DNA from: Viola odorata
Taxonomy: Eukaryota > Streptophyta > Magnoliopsida > Malpighiales > Violaceae
Reading direction: 5' to 3'
Length of the DNA stretch: 64,000 bases
Assembly: GCA_963691705.1 (NCBI GenBank)
Contig: OY829539.1
Location: 64,082,327 to 64,146,326 of the forward strand
The translations under genes and the position numbers were made by a program. Below, one piece after another: positions 1 through 11,339 of this stretch. How positions within the stretch are numbered: the first letter of the stretch is position 1; each line of letters starts with the position of its first letter. Below the pieces are notes generated by a model. It was not told the DNA's origin. It saw only the letters and a program-made list of their open reading frames with translations, and searched no databases.

Positions 1-2247
1 ATTAAGAATTACATATGCGAGCACTAAAAAAAAAAAAAACTAGCTAGGAACTAATTTTTGTAGTAATATATTAATTAGTATATGAAATTTGAGGTTTAAG
101 TATATATATAAAGTATGGATTTTGGGTTTAGAAATAGGGTATGAGTATGGGGTATACGAGAGTTTGGAAATTAAGTAAGTGTCTATTAATTATAATAAAA
201 ACAAAAACTGATGATGAAAATATATAACTTATGTTACCAAAGAAATAAAAATGTACCTTTAATTCTTTTTCCAAATTCAATATGTTATCCAAAATAAATT
301 ACTATTTTTATCTTTCTTTTTGTAAATTTATCATTTTTTTTCGTATTATAAATATTTTTTTACATATTTGTGAAATATAATGTTAAGAAAATATTGAATT
401 TAATTTCATGTATGAATTGGAATGATATAAATAAAAAAAAGATGACTTTTAATTTAATACATATTTTTTTTTTTTATAAGCTGAAGATTTTATTCTTGCC
501 TAGAAGATGTAGGCAATCAGAAGGGAGGAATAGAATGTACAGAAGATTGCTCCTTAAGAGAGGAAGCGGCTAAGAAAATGACGAAAATTTAATACATATT
601 ATCTTTAAATGTAATAGAAAATCAGAAGAGTCAACATATTTAATAAATATTTAATATAGGATGAAAATAAATAATAGATAATAATTTCAAAGAATTGTCC
701 TAGTCTGGTGAGTAGTGAAATAGAGAGGTGCAGGATGCATACTTCGTAAGAATATGGAAATGACACGCTCGTCGATAAGTCGTTTTAACGACATCTGTTA
801 TATAGACAAATTTTGACCCCATATATAAGCCTCTTTTTCTAGTGTATAAAAATAAGAAATGAAAATTATAGGAGTATTTTTGTAATTTAATTTCAATGTG
901 GATTTCTTTTTAAACACAATTCCCATGTGAAATAAGACCAAATGTATAAGATAAATAATAATATAGAAAAATGAAGCTAATCTTAGATAGGTGTACGTAG
1001 GGGTGTTCAACGGTTTTACAAAACCGAACTTTCGATTTTTCAAAACCAACTTTAGCCTTGTTCGGTTAGTAATTAACCGAACTTTTAAAGTTCAGTTTCG
1101 AAAGATAATTATCCGAAATTTTAATCGAAACGAAATGAAAGTGATAATGAAAATTTCGGTTAACTATTCTAACCGAAATTTTGTGACCTAATATATAAGC
1201 GTTTTTTTTACAGTCATTCTTTTTTTTCTTCATTTTTAGACAGAGGCAGGATTTCTTTCTTCTCCTCTCTCTCTCCCTCTTGCTCCACCACCACCTCCTC
1301 CAAATCCAATCCTCCACCATCCTCTTTCCTTTCTCTCCTCGGCCTCTGTCCTCCGACCTCTCTCTTCCGACCGAGACCGTCTAGCCAACTCTTCTCTCCT
1401 CCGGTAAAGTTCCTCTTATGTCGGCGCTCTCTCGGTAGTGTCTGTCCTACTCATGGTGGTGACTTTTTCGTCGGGGTCAGTCATGCTTGTGCAGATTTTT
1501 CTTTCCTTTTTTGGTACAAGCTTTTGGTCCCATCATTGTGGGTATTGTTAGGATTTATTAATATCCTAATCTGTTTTTGGTTCAAGGTTTTAGGGTGAAA
1601 TAAGAGAATTTCGTGACGTTTTGTGGTTGAATTAGTTTTGATTTACGTTCGGGTAGTTAAATTTGGCCGAAATTTGGTGGTAATTGGAATCTAGTAGCTG
1701 ACGGCAATGTTGGATATTTAGAGGAAGAAGATGAGTTTGAGTGTTTTGGGGTTTGTTGGTTAATTTGGTTGTGGAGTGTGATTTTTGAGAGGTTGGGCCG
1801 CTTAGGTTGCTTAGGTCCATTAAAAGTTGGGTTTTATTTTTGGTTTGGTGAGGTTAGTAAGAGTTGTGGGTCGAATTGGGTTGGCGCATTTAATTATTGA
1901 GTTTGAATGTTGTTTCATAATAAATTTTAAAGGTTTGGAAGTTTAGTTTTCTAAAGTTTTGTTCCGAAATAATTTTTAAAAAAAAATTATAAATAATGAT
2001 TTAGACTTACAAAATTTCAAAATGAACAAAACTGAAATTCAAAATTTTAATTTTCTATCGTAATAATCATTCAACACTGGTACGTATATGCCCTATTTAC
2101 AAGTGTGTATATTATATATCCAATCCCCTGCCGTCTTCCCGGACTAGTAAACAAATTGATCGAAGAGCCAAATCCAAATACAGAGATTATTTATAAAAAA
2201 ATTGTCCAAATCAATCAATTAATTATTGTACGCTTTGACCATGGAAT
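1..2247. other. AT-rich intergenic DNA, no gene seen
   Basis: No open frame here resembles a known protein. The stretch is AT-rich and has a pyrimidine-rich patch around 1200-1330. The block at 991-1195 is listed separately as a possible transposon end. A non-coding first exon of an unseen gene cannot be excluded. Confidence 0.5.
991..1195. repeat. Possible hAT-type transposon end with AACCGAA motifs
   Basis: The block opens with the phrase AGGGGTGTTCAACGG and then repeats short AACCGAA / TTCGGTT motifs on both strands, including GGTTAGTAATTAACC. Many plant non-autonomous hAT elements begin with a similar phrase and carry subterminal motifs of this kind. A similar phrase (AGGGGTGTGCAAA) occurs near 5022. 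No matching right end or target duplication was found, so the element is unproven. Confidence 0.3.
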
Positions 2248-3012
2248 TCAATTCAATTTCAGCGGCCGCGGCGCATTCATTGTCCTCCTCTTCCACAGGT
2301 TAATTTCCTTCTTTGGCTGTAAATCAATTCCGTCATCACCACCGCCACCACCCATCACCATCGGCGCTGAGAAAGGAACCCGGAATTCCTCATCCGCCGC
2401 AAAATCATCCCACCCATCTCCCCTTTCTTCGTCGGAATAGTAATTGAATTCCCGGTGATCTGATTCCGATTCCACCGGCGCAATCTGGTGAGCTGTCCAA
2501 TCAAAATTAGCCAAAGCGTGGTCACGCCCACTTGCGAACCGATTGATCTGGCTCAATCGAGGCGCCCTCCAATCATCATGACGTGGCAACTTCTTGTAAT
2601 CATCATCATTGGAAGAAGCGTTCGATTTCCTCCTCCCTAATCTGGGTTTCGATTTTATTGCGCTGGAGACGAAGAATTTCTTGATTTTGGTTGCGGTGGT
2701 CTTTTTTTGGGTAACAGCGCAATTGTAGTTAACGACCACGGCGGCTTTCTTGATCCTTTTCCTGTGCTTGATTTGGCCCATACATGAGACTTTTGGCGAG
2801 GTGGGTTCTTCCTGTTCCTCAAAAGATTCATCCTTCGGCTTCCGGCGAACTTCTTGAGGGATAATGGAGCCGGAAAATCCCTTGTGGCGGTGGTGGTGGT
2901 CGGATCTTGGGCTGTACGGGTTGCCTTGGAAATTCACGAAGGAAGCTGCTTTTGGTAAAAGTTTTAGGATCAGATTGTTGTTTTTGTTTCTAGGTGGAGC
3001 TTGCTTTTCCAT
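2248..3012 (-). CDS. Syringolide-induced protein 14-1-1-like
   Basis: Single-exon gene of 254 codons. The start is the ATG at 3012 (MEKQAPPRNK); the frame is open ten codons further upstream but has no ATG there. The N-terminal half carries family hallmarks: ILKLLPKAASFVNFQ near the start, then KGFSGSIIP, and EEPTSPKVSCMGQIKHRK, followed by a basic stretch. The C-terminal half is rich in Asp, Glu, Ser and Gly. The family is known as a plant transcript group induced by a bacterial elicitor; its biochemical role is not established. No transmembrane segment or signal peptide is apparent. The upstream flank (3090-3115) has a run of TTTAGG hexamers, which read as AAACCT on the gene strand. Family assignment is good; function is unknown. 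Confidence 0.8.
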   Translation of the reverse strand: MEKQAPPRNKNNNLILKLLPKAASFVNFQGNPYSPRSDHHHRHKGFSGSIIPQEVRRKPKDESFEEQEEPTSPKVSCMGQIKHRKRIKKAAVVVNYNCAVTQKKTTATKIKKFFVSSAIKSKPRLGRRKSNASSNDDDYKKLPRHDDWRAPRLSQINRFASGRDHALANFDWTAHQIAPVESESDHREFNYYSDEERGDGWDDFAADEEFRVPFSAPMVMGGGGGDDGIDLQPKKEINLWKRRTMNAPRPLKLN

Positions 3013-5514
3013 ACTTTGCGTTGCTGCAACCACACTCCACACTGTTCTGCAATTTTTTCAACCAATTCACCAAATTAATGTGTAATGATGGGTTTAGGTT
3101 TAGGTTTAGGTTTATCTAATGATAGTTATAATTTTCTCTCTGCAGATATATATAGGCGTTTGAAGACCATGTGTGGTTGACACAGTTGGGACATTAAATT
3201 AAATATCAAATTGGTATGATAAGGTGTGCAATGTGTGTGCGTTGATGACTGTGTCCCAGGCGAAGATATAGACTGGGAGGGTTTGGGGTCAAATATTATA
3301 AAAAAGATATAAATGGAGATTAATCTTACTTATATTTTTAATTCGAACCTCAAATTGGGTTAGAAGTGGACAAACCATCAATGTTGGTGTTGGTTATCCA
3401 AGAGTCACGCTTATGTCATTTATATTTAAATTTACTAAAAATAAATAAATTAGGGGAATATTCATGTCCCACCGGCATTAGCTCCATCACTTTTTCTCCC
3501 GATAGAATGATTGAGGAGAAAGTTAAATTATTATATTTGAATAATATTTGCGATTTCTGAAAAAATAATATTTTTGGGTTTGTTTTATATTTAAGAATCA
3601 TAAGGGAAAGAAAAAAAATACTACTAGTTAAATAATTTTCTTGTTAATATTATTCCATATAAGTGGATCATAGATCAAACTTTAAAATATTAGCATCGGC
3701 AAAGATGAATATTTTTTAGTAAAAAAACCTCTTTAATATTATTGTTTAATTAAAAATTTACTAAACTCGACTCTTTTAAATAATTACTAATGAAATATAT
3801 CACATTATTTAACCTATAATAGAATAGAGCAAAATAATCATATTAAATTTAATTAATAATTAAAATAAATTTAAAAATGAATATAATTAAATAAGATAAT
3901 ATATTTTTTTATAAGAATAAGACAATAAGTTGCATAACTTTATTTATTGATTAAAATGTGAATAACTCAAATATTTAGTTTGAAACAAATAGCTACGAGA
4001 GTAGGTAAATAATTTTAATAAATTGATAAAATGAGATTCTTCACCATCTCTTAGAGAATCACCTTCCCCCGAAATGATGATGGAGGTGGGGTTTAAAGGA
4101 AAATTGGTTTCCCAAAAGTCAAATTTTTCCTGTAACAACGAAATACAATAAAGTTCAGAATTTTAAATTTCTCGATCACTTTTTCCCCTGATTCCATCAA
4201 CCAATACTACCTTAGTTCAAAACATTTATGAGTAATCGGTTTTCAAACTCTAACACAGTAAGGTAATGATTAGTCTGGTCTAAAATGATTTAAGATACCA
4301 CATTTCACGAGAAAAATGACACACGGTAAGGTAATGATTAGTCTGGTCTCAAAAAATCTAAAATACCACATTTCACGAGAAAAATGACACAAAAATTGAA
4401 ACACAACACATTAGTGCATACTTTTTTTATAAGATAGGTAGGCTATTGATATCCATAGAGTAGTGAAGAATATTACATCTAGAATTTATAATAAGAAATA
4501 ATATAAACACTTTTTATTTTTAAAAGAAATGAATTTGTAAGTTTGTGTTTACAACCAACTACGAAAATCCAAGTTACTTCCATTGTTGATAAAACTCTAA
4601 CGCCTAGTGGTCCATGATAAGAAGAATCATGCTCATGCATAAATTTAATACTCTATATTATTTTAAATGACTGATTTAGGTTAAATAATTTATTTTCAAA
4701 TAAATGATATTTTATAATTTTTAAAATATTTTATGATTAATTTATTTAATATGGAGTAAAAAATGAATATTTATTGGTTAGTTTATTTAATATAGAAAAG
4801 ATATAATTATTTAATATTAAAAATATATTTACCAATCATTACTTTAGTTCTCGTACCAAATTACAAAACGTCATTTATTAGAGTCCAGATGAAATAAGCG
4901 TTAAATACTTAAGATCCTTGAAATAGTAAAACTGTATACTAGTTTTATCCGTTGTGTTACATTTGGTTATTTTTTTTATACTACATCCACATTTTATACT
5001 TTATTCATATAATTGACAATAGGGGTGTGCAAACTTTCCGTTACCCGAAATTTCGATTTTCCGTCTTGAGTTTTTTTTAATTAATCCTTCGTTTGATCAC
5101 CACAAGACTCACGTGTGTCAATAAACAACGAGTGACAATTGGATTTTGACTTGAGTTTAATGAATATGTATTATCTTTACTATTATTTTGTGTATTTATT
5201 ATTGTATTATGAATATTAATATAGAGTACACAACACGTTACTATTTGTCAGTACATACTCTCTAAGAAATTTATAAATGTAACCAATAAAAATATAAAAC
5301 ACACAAATTGAAAGTGAAAAGAAGAGAGGAACAAGAGACGCACATTTACATAGTTCGAAGTCCTTGAACAAGATAAAATTCTTGAATTTAAAATCGTGTT
5401 CATTTGACTCTTGTACTCAACATTTCATTTTCATTTGGTTCCTGAGTACTGAGTCATCCTTTAACTCGGGTGATGTGGTATTTTTTTAATAATTTTTTGT
5501 GTTAATGTGGTATA
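3013..5514. other. AT-rich intergenic DNA with small repeats
   Basis: No convincing gene. Contents are the hexamer run at 3090-3115, very AT-rich DNA at 3560-3960, the tandem duplication at 4253-4390, and a phrase near 5022 resembling a hAT end. Confidence 0.5.
4253..4390. repeat. Two-copy tandem repeat, 68-bp period
   Basis: The unit beginning ACACAGTAAGGTAATGATTA at 4253 recurs at 4321 as ACACGGTAAGGTAATGATTA and continues to GAGAAAAATGACAC. The copies differ at a few positions, so the duplication is not brand new. No gene or regulatory role can be read from it. Confidence 0.8.
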
Positions 5515-5746
5515 CTCCCTCCGTCCCCAAATAGATGTCGCTCGCACTGTAGTTACGCATATCGAGGAGGCTGGATGACGCACTATTTGACCTAAAAAAA
5601 TTCCGTACTTTTTTTCGAACGTACGTTAATCATTTTCCTACGTCCGAGAAAAAAATTGAATTTTTTTTAGTCAAATAGCGCGTCATCCGGCCTTTTCGAT
5701 ATGCGTATCTACAGTGCGGGAGGCATTTATTTGGGGACGGAAGAAG
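5515..5746. mobile_element. Stowaway-type MITE, about 232 bp
   Basis: The left end is CTCCCTCCGTCCCCAAATAG and the right end is a near inverse ending GGGGACGGAAGAAG. TA dinucleotides flank it at 5513-5514 and 5747-5748. The arms extend inward as inverted repeats (GATGACGC... near 5573 against GCGTCATCCGG near 5679), so the element would fold into a long hairpin. Terminal CTCCCTCCGT and TA target duplication are diagnostic of Stowaway elements of the Tc1/mariner superfamily. It has no coding capacity. Confidence 0.85.
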
Positions 5747-5864
5747 TATTATATTGACACGTCAGAAAATATTTAATATCTTAAAAAAATTGTAGAAATT
5801 AATAGAAACATTTTATAAAGTTAATAAAAATTAATAAAAAATAGGAAAATGTTATTACCTCCTA

Positions 5865-6124
5865 CTCCCTCCGTAAATAATTAGATGACGTTTTAGCATT
5901 TGCTTTTATTGTTTCGGCACGTATCTTAAAACGGCCGGTAGACTCACTATTTGAGACAATTTTATCCCTAATTTTTTCTGGGAAGTACGTTAAGGATTAA
6001 CCTACGTTCACAAAAAATTTCGGATTTTTTTGGGGTCAAATAGTACCTCATCCGGCCTTCTCGATATGCGTTCCCTACTGAATATTGGGATGCGAGGAAG
6101 TCATGTAATTATTTACGGAGGGAG
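5865..6124. mobile_element. Stowaway-type MITE, about 260 bp
   Basis: Begins CTCCCTCCGTAAATAATTAG and ends with the inverse, TAATTATTTACGGAGGGAG, between TA dinucleotides at 5863-5864 and 6125-6126. The terminal repeats are almost perfect. Internal arms are imperfect (GGCCGGTAGACTCACTATTTGA against TCAAATAGTACCTCATCCGGCC). It lies about 120 bp from the preceding MITE. Confidence 0.85.
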
Positions 6125-6126
6125 TA

Positions 6127-7437
6127 CTTTTTAATAAGGGAGCGAGTTGTCGTCTGGATCAAACTGAATTGGGGATTATTCCACGAGATGCTCTTCAAAT
6201 CGCCCATTCCTCCGACTCCTATTCCGATTCGTTTCAATTTCTGTGGGCGTCTTCTTCTCCACCCTCCATCTTTACTAGCTAGCTGTGTTCTGGTCGGCCA
6301 GTGGGCCCCTTCTCCTCGGAAGAGCGAATTTCTTAACGTGTCCAATTTCTGTTAGATCAGTTTCTTAAGTTTACAACGCATTCAAATTGCTTTTTTCTTA
6401 TTGTTGCCAACAAATGTTCAAACTGGTTCTTGTGTCATTCCTCATTTTGTTTCTGTTCAAAGGGTTGGGCATAAACAGCTCCCTAGATGAACTGATTTGA
6501 TTTATAGTGGCTCACATAAAATCATTAAATCAACGTGATAACATTATAAGAAATATATTCCATTTTGGGGACAGCAAAGACATTTCGCACCCAGTCATCC
6601 TAACGCGACATCCCAATGGGCCATACCATCCCGATAGAACCCTAACGAGATACAGGTACTTTCATGTCCCACTAGTCAGACTTATTTAATACTCCCTCGT
6701 CTACAATTAAGTGGCGATTTTTTACGAAAAGTTACTGTACACTTTACTTGATTTTTTACTGTTTACTTTACTGAAAATTACTGTACCAGAAAAACAGTTA
6801 TTTATGGACAGAGGGAGTAATAAATACGAGCTTTTTCTAATCAACATTTAATGCACTATCTAAACAAATCAGACAACACTTGAAATTGACCACCTAATCC
6901 TAGAATATCCATACCTAAAATACTCATACTTATGATATAGTCGTGATTATCTCTACCCTTTATTTATGATTTCTTATTATAAATACCCCCTCATAACTCT
7001 ATTTACAACACAAGTAGAGAGTATTAAAAAGACACACTACTACCACATTCTCTAGGGTTATTAGCTATCTTTATCCTTCTTACGTCACTTGTAATTGGAC
7101 AGCCATTTAAGTGTTATCATCAGTAAAACACATACGTTATACTCCATGTGCTAACTAGCGTTGGAGTGCTAACGCTGGAACAACCCCCGGCTTTGTGCAG
7201 GAATCCAGTTTGAGAGAAGCCTAGTGGGACTGCACCTCATCAAGAACCCTTGTCAACGCTGAATACTGTTCTCATCAAAAAAACCTTAGTACCCATCCTA
7301 TTCACCTATAAATACATACCCTCTAATTCTAAACTATCACAACGTCTTCAATTGGAGTCTGAAAAATTATGGACTGCTATTATCTTGTTGGGTGATGATA
7401 GCGTGGTTTAATTGTTTAGAATGCCATGTTTTTGCAG
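6127..7437. other. Intergenic DNA upstream of the orphan LYR-type exon
   Basis: This holds the third MITE (6692-6817) and GC-richer DNA at 6140-6350 that might be a non-coding exon or promoter. I looked here for a first exon encoding a Leu-Tyr-Arg motif to pair with the exon at 7438 and did not find one. Confidence 0.4.
6692..6817. mobile_element. Short Stowaway-type MITE, 126 bp
   Basis: Starts CTCCCTCGTCTACAATTAAG and ends TTATGGACAGAGGGAG, flanked by TA at 6690-6691 and 6818-6819. The interior has a small direct repeat around TTACTGTACACTTTACT and an ACTGTACCAG segment. It is the third such element within 1.3 kb. Confidence 0.75.
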
Positions 7438-7577
7438 TTGAATTGAGACAAACAATTAGACAAGAAATGGAGAATAATCAGAATTGCAAAGACAAGCAGA
7501 GGATACGTTTCCTGATCAGTGAAGGATTAGAGAGACTCAAAGGTCTGGATGAGATGCTTGATATGCAAGGCCATTAG
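7438..7577 (+). pseudogene. Orphan last exon of a LYR-motif (LYRM2-like) protein
   Basis: A strong acceptor (TGTTTTTGCAG, ending 7437) is followed by a short open frame to TAG at 7577. Its peptide, from ELRQTIRQEMENNQ to GLDEMLDMQGH, matches the C-terminal helix pair of LYR proteins related to LYRM2, a family of small mitochondrial proteins linked to complex I assembly. The exon begins in phase 1, so an upstream exon must exist for a working gene. That exon, with the Leu-Tyr-Arg motif, is not visible in the preceding 7 kb. Either the gene lost its 5' part, perhaps through the nearby MITEs, or the exon is separated by an intron extending beyond the window. Family call moderate; broken state inferred. 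Confidence 0.55.
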
Positions 7578-7710
7578 TAGATTAAAATCGCCAGTGCTAT
7601 GTGTAACAAGTCCAAAAGACAATGTAATCTAGAATTAATGGTTTCAAGTTTCAACTTCTGGTAATAGTAATTGCTATAAAAGTTGTACTCATTTTTCCTC
7701 ATGTTTTTGG

Positions 7711-8924
7711 TTAAGGAAGTGAAACTCTATTTCTAGATTGCTTATTATTGGAAAAAATGAAAAATATACCAGAGAAACTATCATTTGAGAAGCCGTATGG
7801 TGTTGATCGCAGGCTTTGAACGACGAACTTCTTGAACCAGGATTCCTTCACACCATACTGTTGATTAATCTCTGGCCGTGATTTATCATCATCACTCACA
7901 AGTAGACTCGCCTTGTGGATCGATCCACGGAAAAAAGTGTCAAAACCACGGCCACAACGAAAGATGAAAGGAGCTGTCCCGATACTTCTCCATTTTCGGG
8001 TACCATCACCAATTCTGTATATTTCAGCTATGTAATGATAATCGCTATTTCTCTCCTTAGGTTGATTAATCTCCAGTAGCTTGACCTGATTAGCAGTGGA
8101 GCTGAATCCCAAGACAGAGCCTGTCTTCTCCTTTGCTTCCCAGTTAACGACTTGAATAGTGATATACTCCCCTGAAATTGGATTGCACACTTAAAACTCT
8201 GCTCCACACTGTTAGCAGCATACCGGGAAAATGGACCCTAGGTCCCAACGTTTTATAAAATTATTCTGTTGTTTAATAAACGTTTGAGTATTATATTCGA
8301 TTGGATCCTTCCGTGATAATAAAAATCCTACATGGCATAGAATAATTTTAGTATTTTTTAATATTTTTTTGTCAAAAAGTAGAGCCTTGACAGGTTTTTT
8401 TATTTATTTTTTGTTGCCTTTTTTTTATCTTTTCCTTTTTCTCTTTCCTGGTTTTCCTTTGCTTTTCTTTTCTTTTCTTCTTTTTATTTTTTATTTTTCT
8501 TCCCACACTGCATTCTCTCTCCCCCCTGGAGTACATTTTCCGGATTTTAAAGCAAATCAATACATTGTGAGAATGCAACAAACAAACATGAGAAGATGTA
8601 AGAATAGGTTAGTTGACGCCGAACTCAAAATCCATAGTGTCGACCTGGAAACCCTCATCTCCGATCTCTTGCAGATCTGGGAGCATCTGATTCTATTCGT
8701 TGTTCAATGTCAAGATGCAAGGGAGTGTTCTTTCAAGGTGAAGTTTGACAAAGAATGGATCTGAAAATAAGGGAAACCAAGTTTTGCAAACGCACCTGCA
8801 ACTGGAGAGATTTCAATGGAAGCCTTGATAATATATCCATGACCAAACAAGAAGGGAGATCCGTGATCTTGGTTTTCTTCAGCATCAGCATCCATGGAGA
8901 CTGGCTAGTACAGAAATTGAGCAA
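7711..8924 (-). pseudogene. Decayed F-box gene with F-box-associated domain
   Basis: Read on the minus strand, the F-box starts near 8880 with TDLPSCLVMDILSRLPLKS and then slips between frames (a later piece reads FFVKLHLERTLPCIL). An in-frame stop follows within about 15 codons, after LTLNNE. After about 390 bp of unrelated low-complexity DNA the frame resumes at 8190 with CNPISGEYI, VLGFSSTAN and AEIYRIGDGTRKWRSIG, which is the F-box-associated domain. The usual middle part of that domain is missing: the chain passes from GSIHKASLLV to YGVKESWFKKFVVQSL. F-box proteins act as substrate receptors of SCF ubiquitin ligases. Frameshifts, a stop, an insertion and an internal deletion make function very unlikely. 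Confidence 0.75.
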
Positions 8925-9704
8925 ACCTCACTCGGATCTCTTCCATGATCGTGGACATAGCTAATGACATAGTTAATGAGAATCCACAATCTCGCCTCCT
9001 GTTCATTGTCTTCCTCTATAGATTGTAAAATAAATCTGGCCTGAAGCAATTAGCGAAGTTCTCCAGTTTCAGGAGTAAAATAAATCTGGCTGGAACATTT
9101 TTTTCTTACTCCTTTTTGTTCGAAATTTTGAGAATAAACAAAAATCGAGTCGCGAAAAACGCTGTCCTAAAGAAATTTATTCTCTAGGATAAAATGATTT
9201 CTTCTGATACGAAGTTAGGACCAGAACAGCAAGAATCAATCATCATCTAATCATCTTCTAGAAGAAAAAAAAAGATTCTTTCTTTTAACAGTTTGTTGTT
9301 ATGGAAAAACAAGAAAGAGATGTGGAGATTATAAGAAATGGAAGTGTGTTGGTGGAGCTATTTTAGAGAAAACGTGGGTGGAGTGGGTGGTTGAAAAGGA
9401 GATAATTACTTGAGAGTTATGCAAAGAGTAAGTGCTTTCGTCAATTTTATAACAATAGCCTTTGTAATACCTCAATTTTACAACACTTTTTTGTTTGAAC
9501 TGCGAAATACTAGCTCCTTAAAACGATCCAGAAACATTGATATTCATTCTGTAACACAGTACAAAGTTATCTTAGTAAAAACTAACATCCTGATGTGGCA
9601 CTTCACCAAAATATTGCATCAATTTAAAGCCTACAATGAAGTTCTCAAAATATAATGATTACACAAATATTTTGAGCAACAAAAATAAACAATGATTACC
9701 TAAT
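8925..9704. other. Intergenic DNA between F-box relic and PPR gene
   Basis: No recognisable gene. It probably contains the former F-box promoter and the PPR gene's 3' end. A short direct repeat (AGTAAAATAAATCTGGC-like) occurs around 9027 and 9074. Confidence 0.4.
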
Positions 9705-11339
9705 TTAGCTCATGACTGCATAAGGCACACCAGCTTCAATGGGACGCGCAGCAAATCCTCTCTTTACCATAATCTCTACCAACTCTTCATGCTTCTTTAA
9801 CTGCCCTGCTGTCCTCAATCGCTCTAGAACCATCTGATAAAGTGGCAAGCTAGGATTCAAGCACTTCTCCTCAATCATCTCTTTCAGGAACTTATAGGCA
9901 TAGTTCCAATGCCCCATTCCACAATACATTTTTATCAAAATCCGGTAGGTATTCACGTTAGGTTCGATATCCTTCTCATTCATTTCCTCCTTTAACTTCT
10001 TCACCATGTCGAATGATTTCGAGTTGACAAACTTCTGCATCAAGATATTGAAAGTCATCGTATTAGGCTCACACTTCAGCTCCTTCATCCTATCATACAT
10101 CCTATGCAAGTCATTCACGTCTCCTAACTTCGCAGTGCACCCAAACAAAGTATTGAAAGTGGCTGCATTTGGTGCACACCCTTTCCTCACCATCAAATTA
10201 AGCACTTTAATGGCATCCTCAATGTTCTTCTCCTTACAATGACTCTCAATAAGAAAATTATAAGTAATAACATCCGGAGCACAATCAAGCCTCTTCATCT
10301 GGTTATAGACTTGCAAAACCTTCTCCGTCCTGCCAGCCTTAACATGTATCCTCATCAAATTATTAAAAGTTACTGCATTTGGTTTGCACCCAACATCAAG
10401 CATTTCTGAGAACACATCATAAGCGCGCGTAATCTGGCCAAACCTACACAACGAATCGATAACGATACTATATGTAAACACATTAGGCTCAACCCCAGCC
10501 GTTTTCATTTCAGCAAATACCCGTTCTGCCTCTGCTATTTTACCAGCACGACACCATCCACGCACCAGATTAGTGTACACAATAACATCGGGCTCAAATT
10601 TATCTTTATATCTATCAAAAACTGACTGTGCTTCGCTAGCTCTCCGCTTCTTACACAAAATACTAATCAAAATCGAAAATCCAATCTTATCTGGTTTGCA
10701 ATTATACTCCTCCATCCGGTTAAACGTGTGGATAGCTTCCGCCGCCAATCCAGCCCGGACATAGCGGCGGATGAGTATCATGAATGGCACAGGCGTAATT
10801 TCCACATCTCTAGCTTTCATCAAATCAATAAGATGCCAAGCTAAATGAAAGTGCCTTACCTTGCCAGCTAAGTCGAGCATCTCCAAATACGGTTCTGGGT
10901 TGTGGTCGAACCGGTCCAAACCGGTGGCCCAGTTGAAGAAAGCTAGGGTTTGGAGGAAAGGGATGCCGTGGCGGACCCCGCCGCATTTTTCAATAACGTG
11001 GCGAACGATGGACGGGGAGATGGAATCAACGGAGGAGATTTGAGAGAAGTTGAGGGAGAGAGATTGGATGGTGAAGTTAGGATTCGGAGGGGGTGGATAC
11101 GGGCTCTGGTCCGGGTTATTTCTATGGTGGTCTTTGATTAGAGAGTGAAACTTGTCGGCAATTGAATTTTCCTCCGGCGACAGAGATACCTTCGGCGCCG
11201 TTTTGACTAGTTCGTCGTCGTCTAAGTCATCTTCTTGGAGTGTAGGATCTGATGTTGAAGAACAATAAGAGAAAGAAAAGGGTTTTAGTATTCGTTGAGA
11301 GAGAAATGGAAAACGGAACTGCTTTTTGATTAAAGCCAT
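9705..11339 (-). CDS. P-class PPR protein, mitochondrial (At1g20300-like)
   Basis: Intronless gene of 544 codons, as is usual for plant PPR genes. The first reasonable start is the ATG at 11339 ([20 protein letters not shown]). The open frame extends upstream but without a conserved start. The first 30 residues are basic and hydroxylated with no acids, typical of a mitochondrial or plastid presequence; a Ser/Asp/Pro-rich linker follows. From about residue 150 there are about eleven 35-residue PPR motifs in tandem, for example [20 protein letters not shown] and [18 protein letters not shown]. No E, DYW or SMR domain follows, so it is P class: expected to bind organellar RNA rather than edit it. 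It closely resembles the Arabidopsis At1g20300 product as I remember it (about 537 residues). RNA target unknown. Confidence 0.9.
   Translation of the reverse strand: MALIKKQFRFPFLSQRILKPFSFSYCSSTSDPTLQEDDLDDDELVKTAPKVSLSPEENSIADKFHSLIKDHHRNNPDQSPYPPPPNPNFTIQSLSLNFSQISSVDSISPSIVRHVIEKCGGVRHGIPFLQTLAFFNWATGLDRFDHNPEPYLEMLDLAGKVRHFHLAWHLIDLMKARDVEITPVPFMILIRRYVRAGLAAEAIHTFNRMEEYNCKPDKIGFSILISILCKKRRASEAQSVFDRYKDKFEPDVIVYTNLVRGWCRAGKIAEAERVFAEMKTAGVEPNVFTYSIVIDSLCRFGQITRAYDVFSEMLDVGCKPNAVTFNNLMRIHVKAGRTEKVLQVYNQMKRLDCAPDVITYNFLIESHCKEKNIEDAIKVLNLMVRKGCAPNAATFNTLFGCTAKLGDVNDLHRMYDRMKELKCEPNTMTFNILMQKFVNSKSFDMVKKLKEEMNEKDIEPNVNTYRILIKMYCGMGHWNYAYKFLKEMIEEKCLNPSLPLYQMVLERLRTAGQLKKHEELVEIMVKRGFAARPIEAGVPYAVMS

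Noticed and set aside
3090..3115. TTTAGG run as an interstitial telomere
   Set aside because: The unit is a hexamer rather than the plant TTTAGGG heptamer, and only a few copies exist; more likely simple repeat or promoter motif.
8369..8764. 131-codon plus-strand frame at the F-box relic
   Set aside because: It is a Phe/Leu-rich reading of a TTTT-rich tract antisense to the F-box pseudogene; no domain or splice support.
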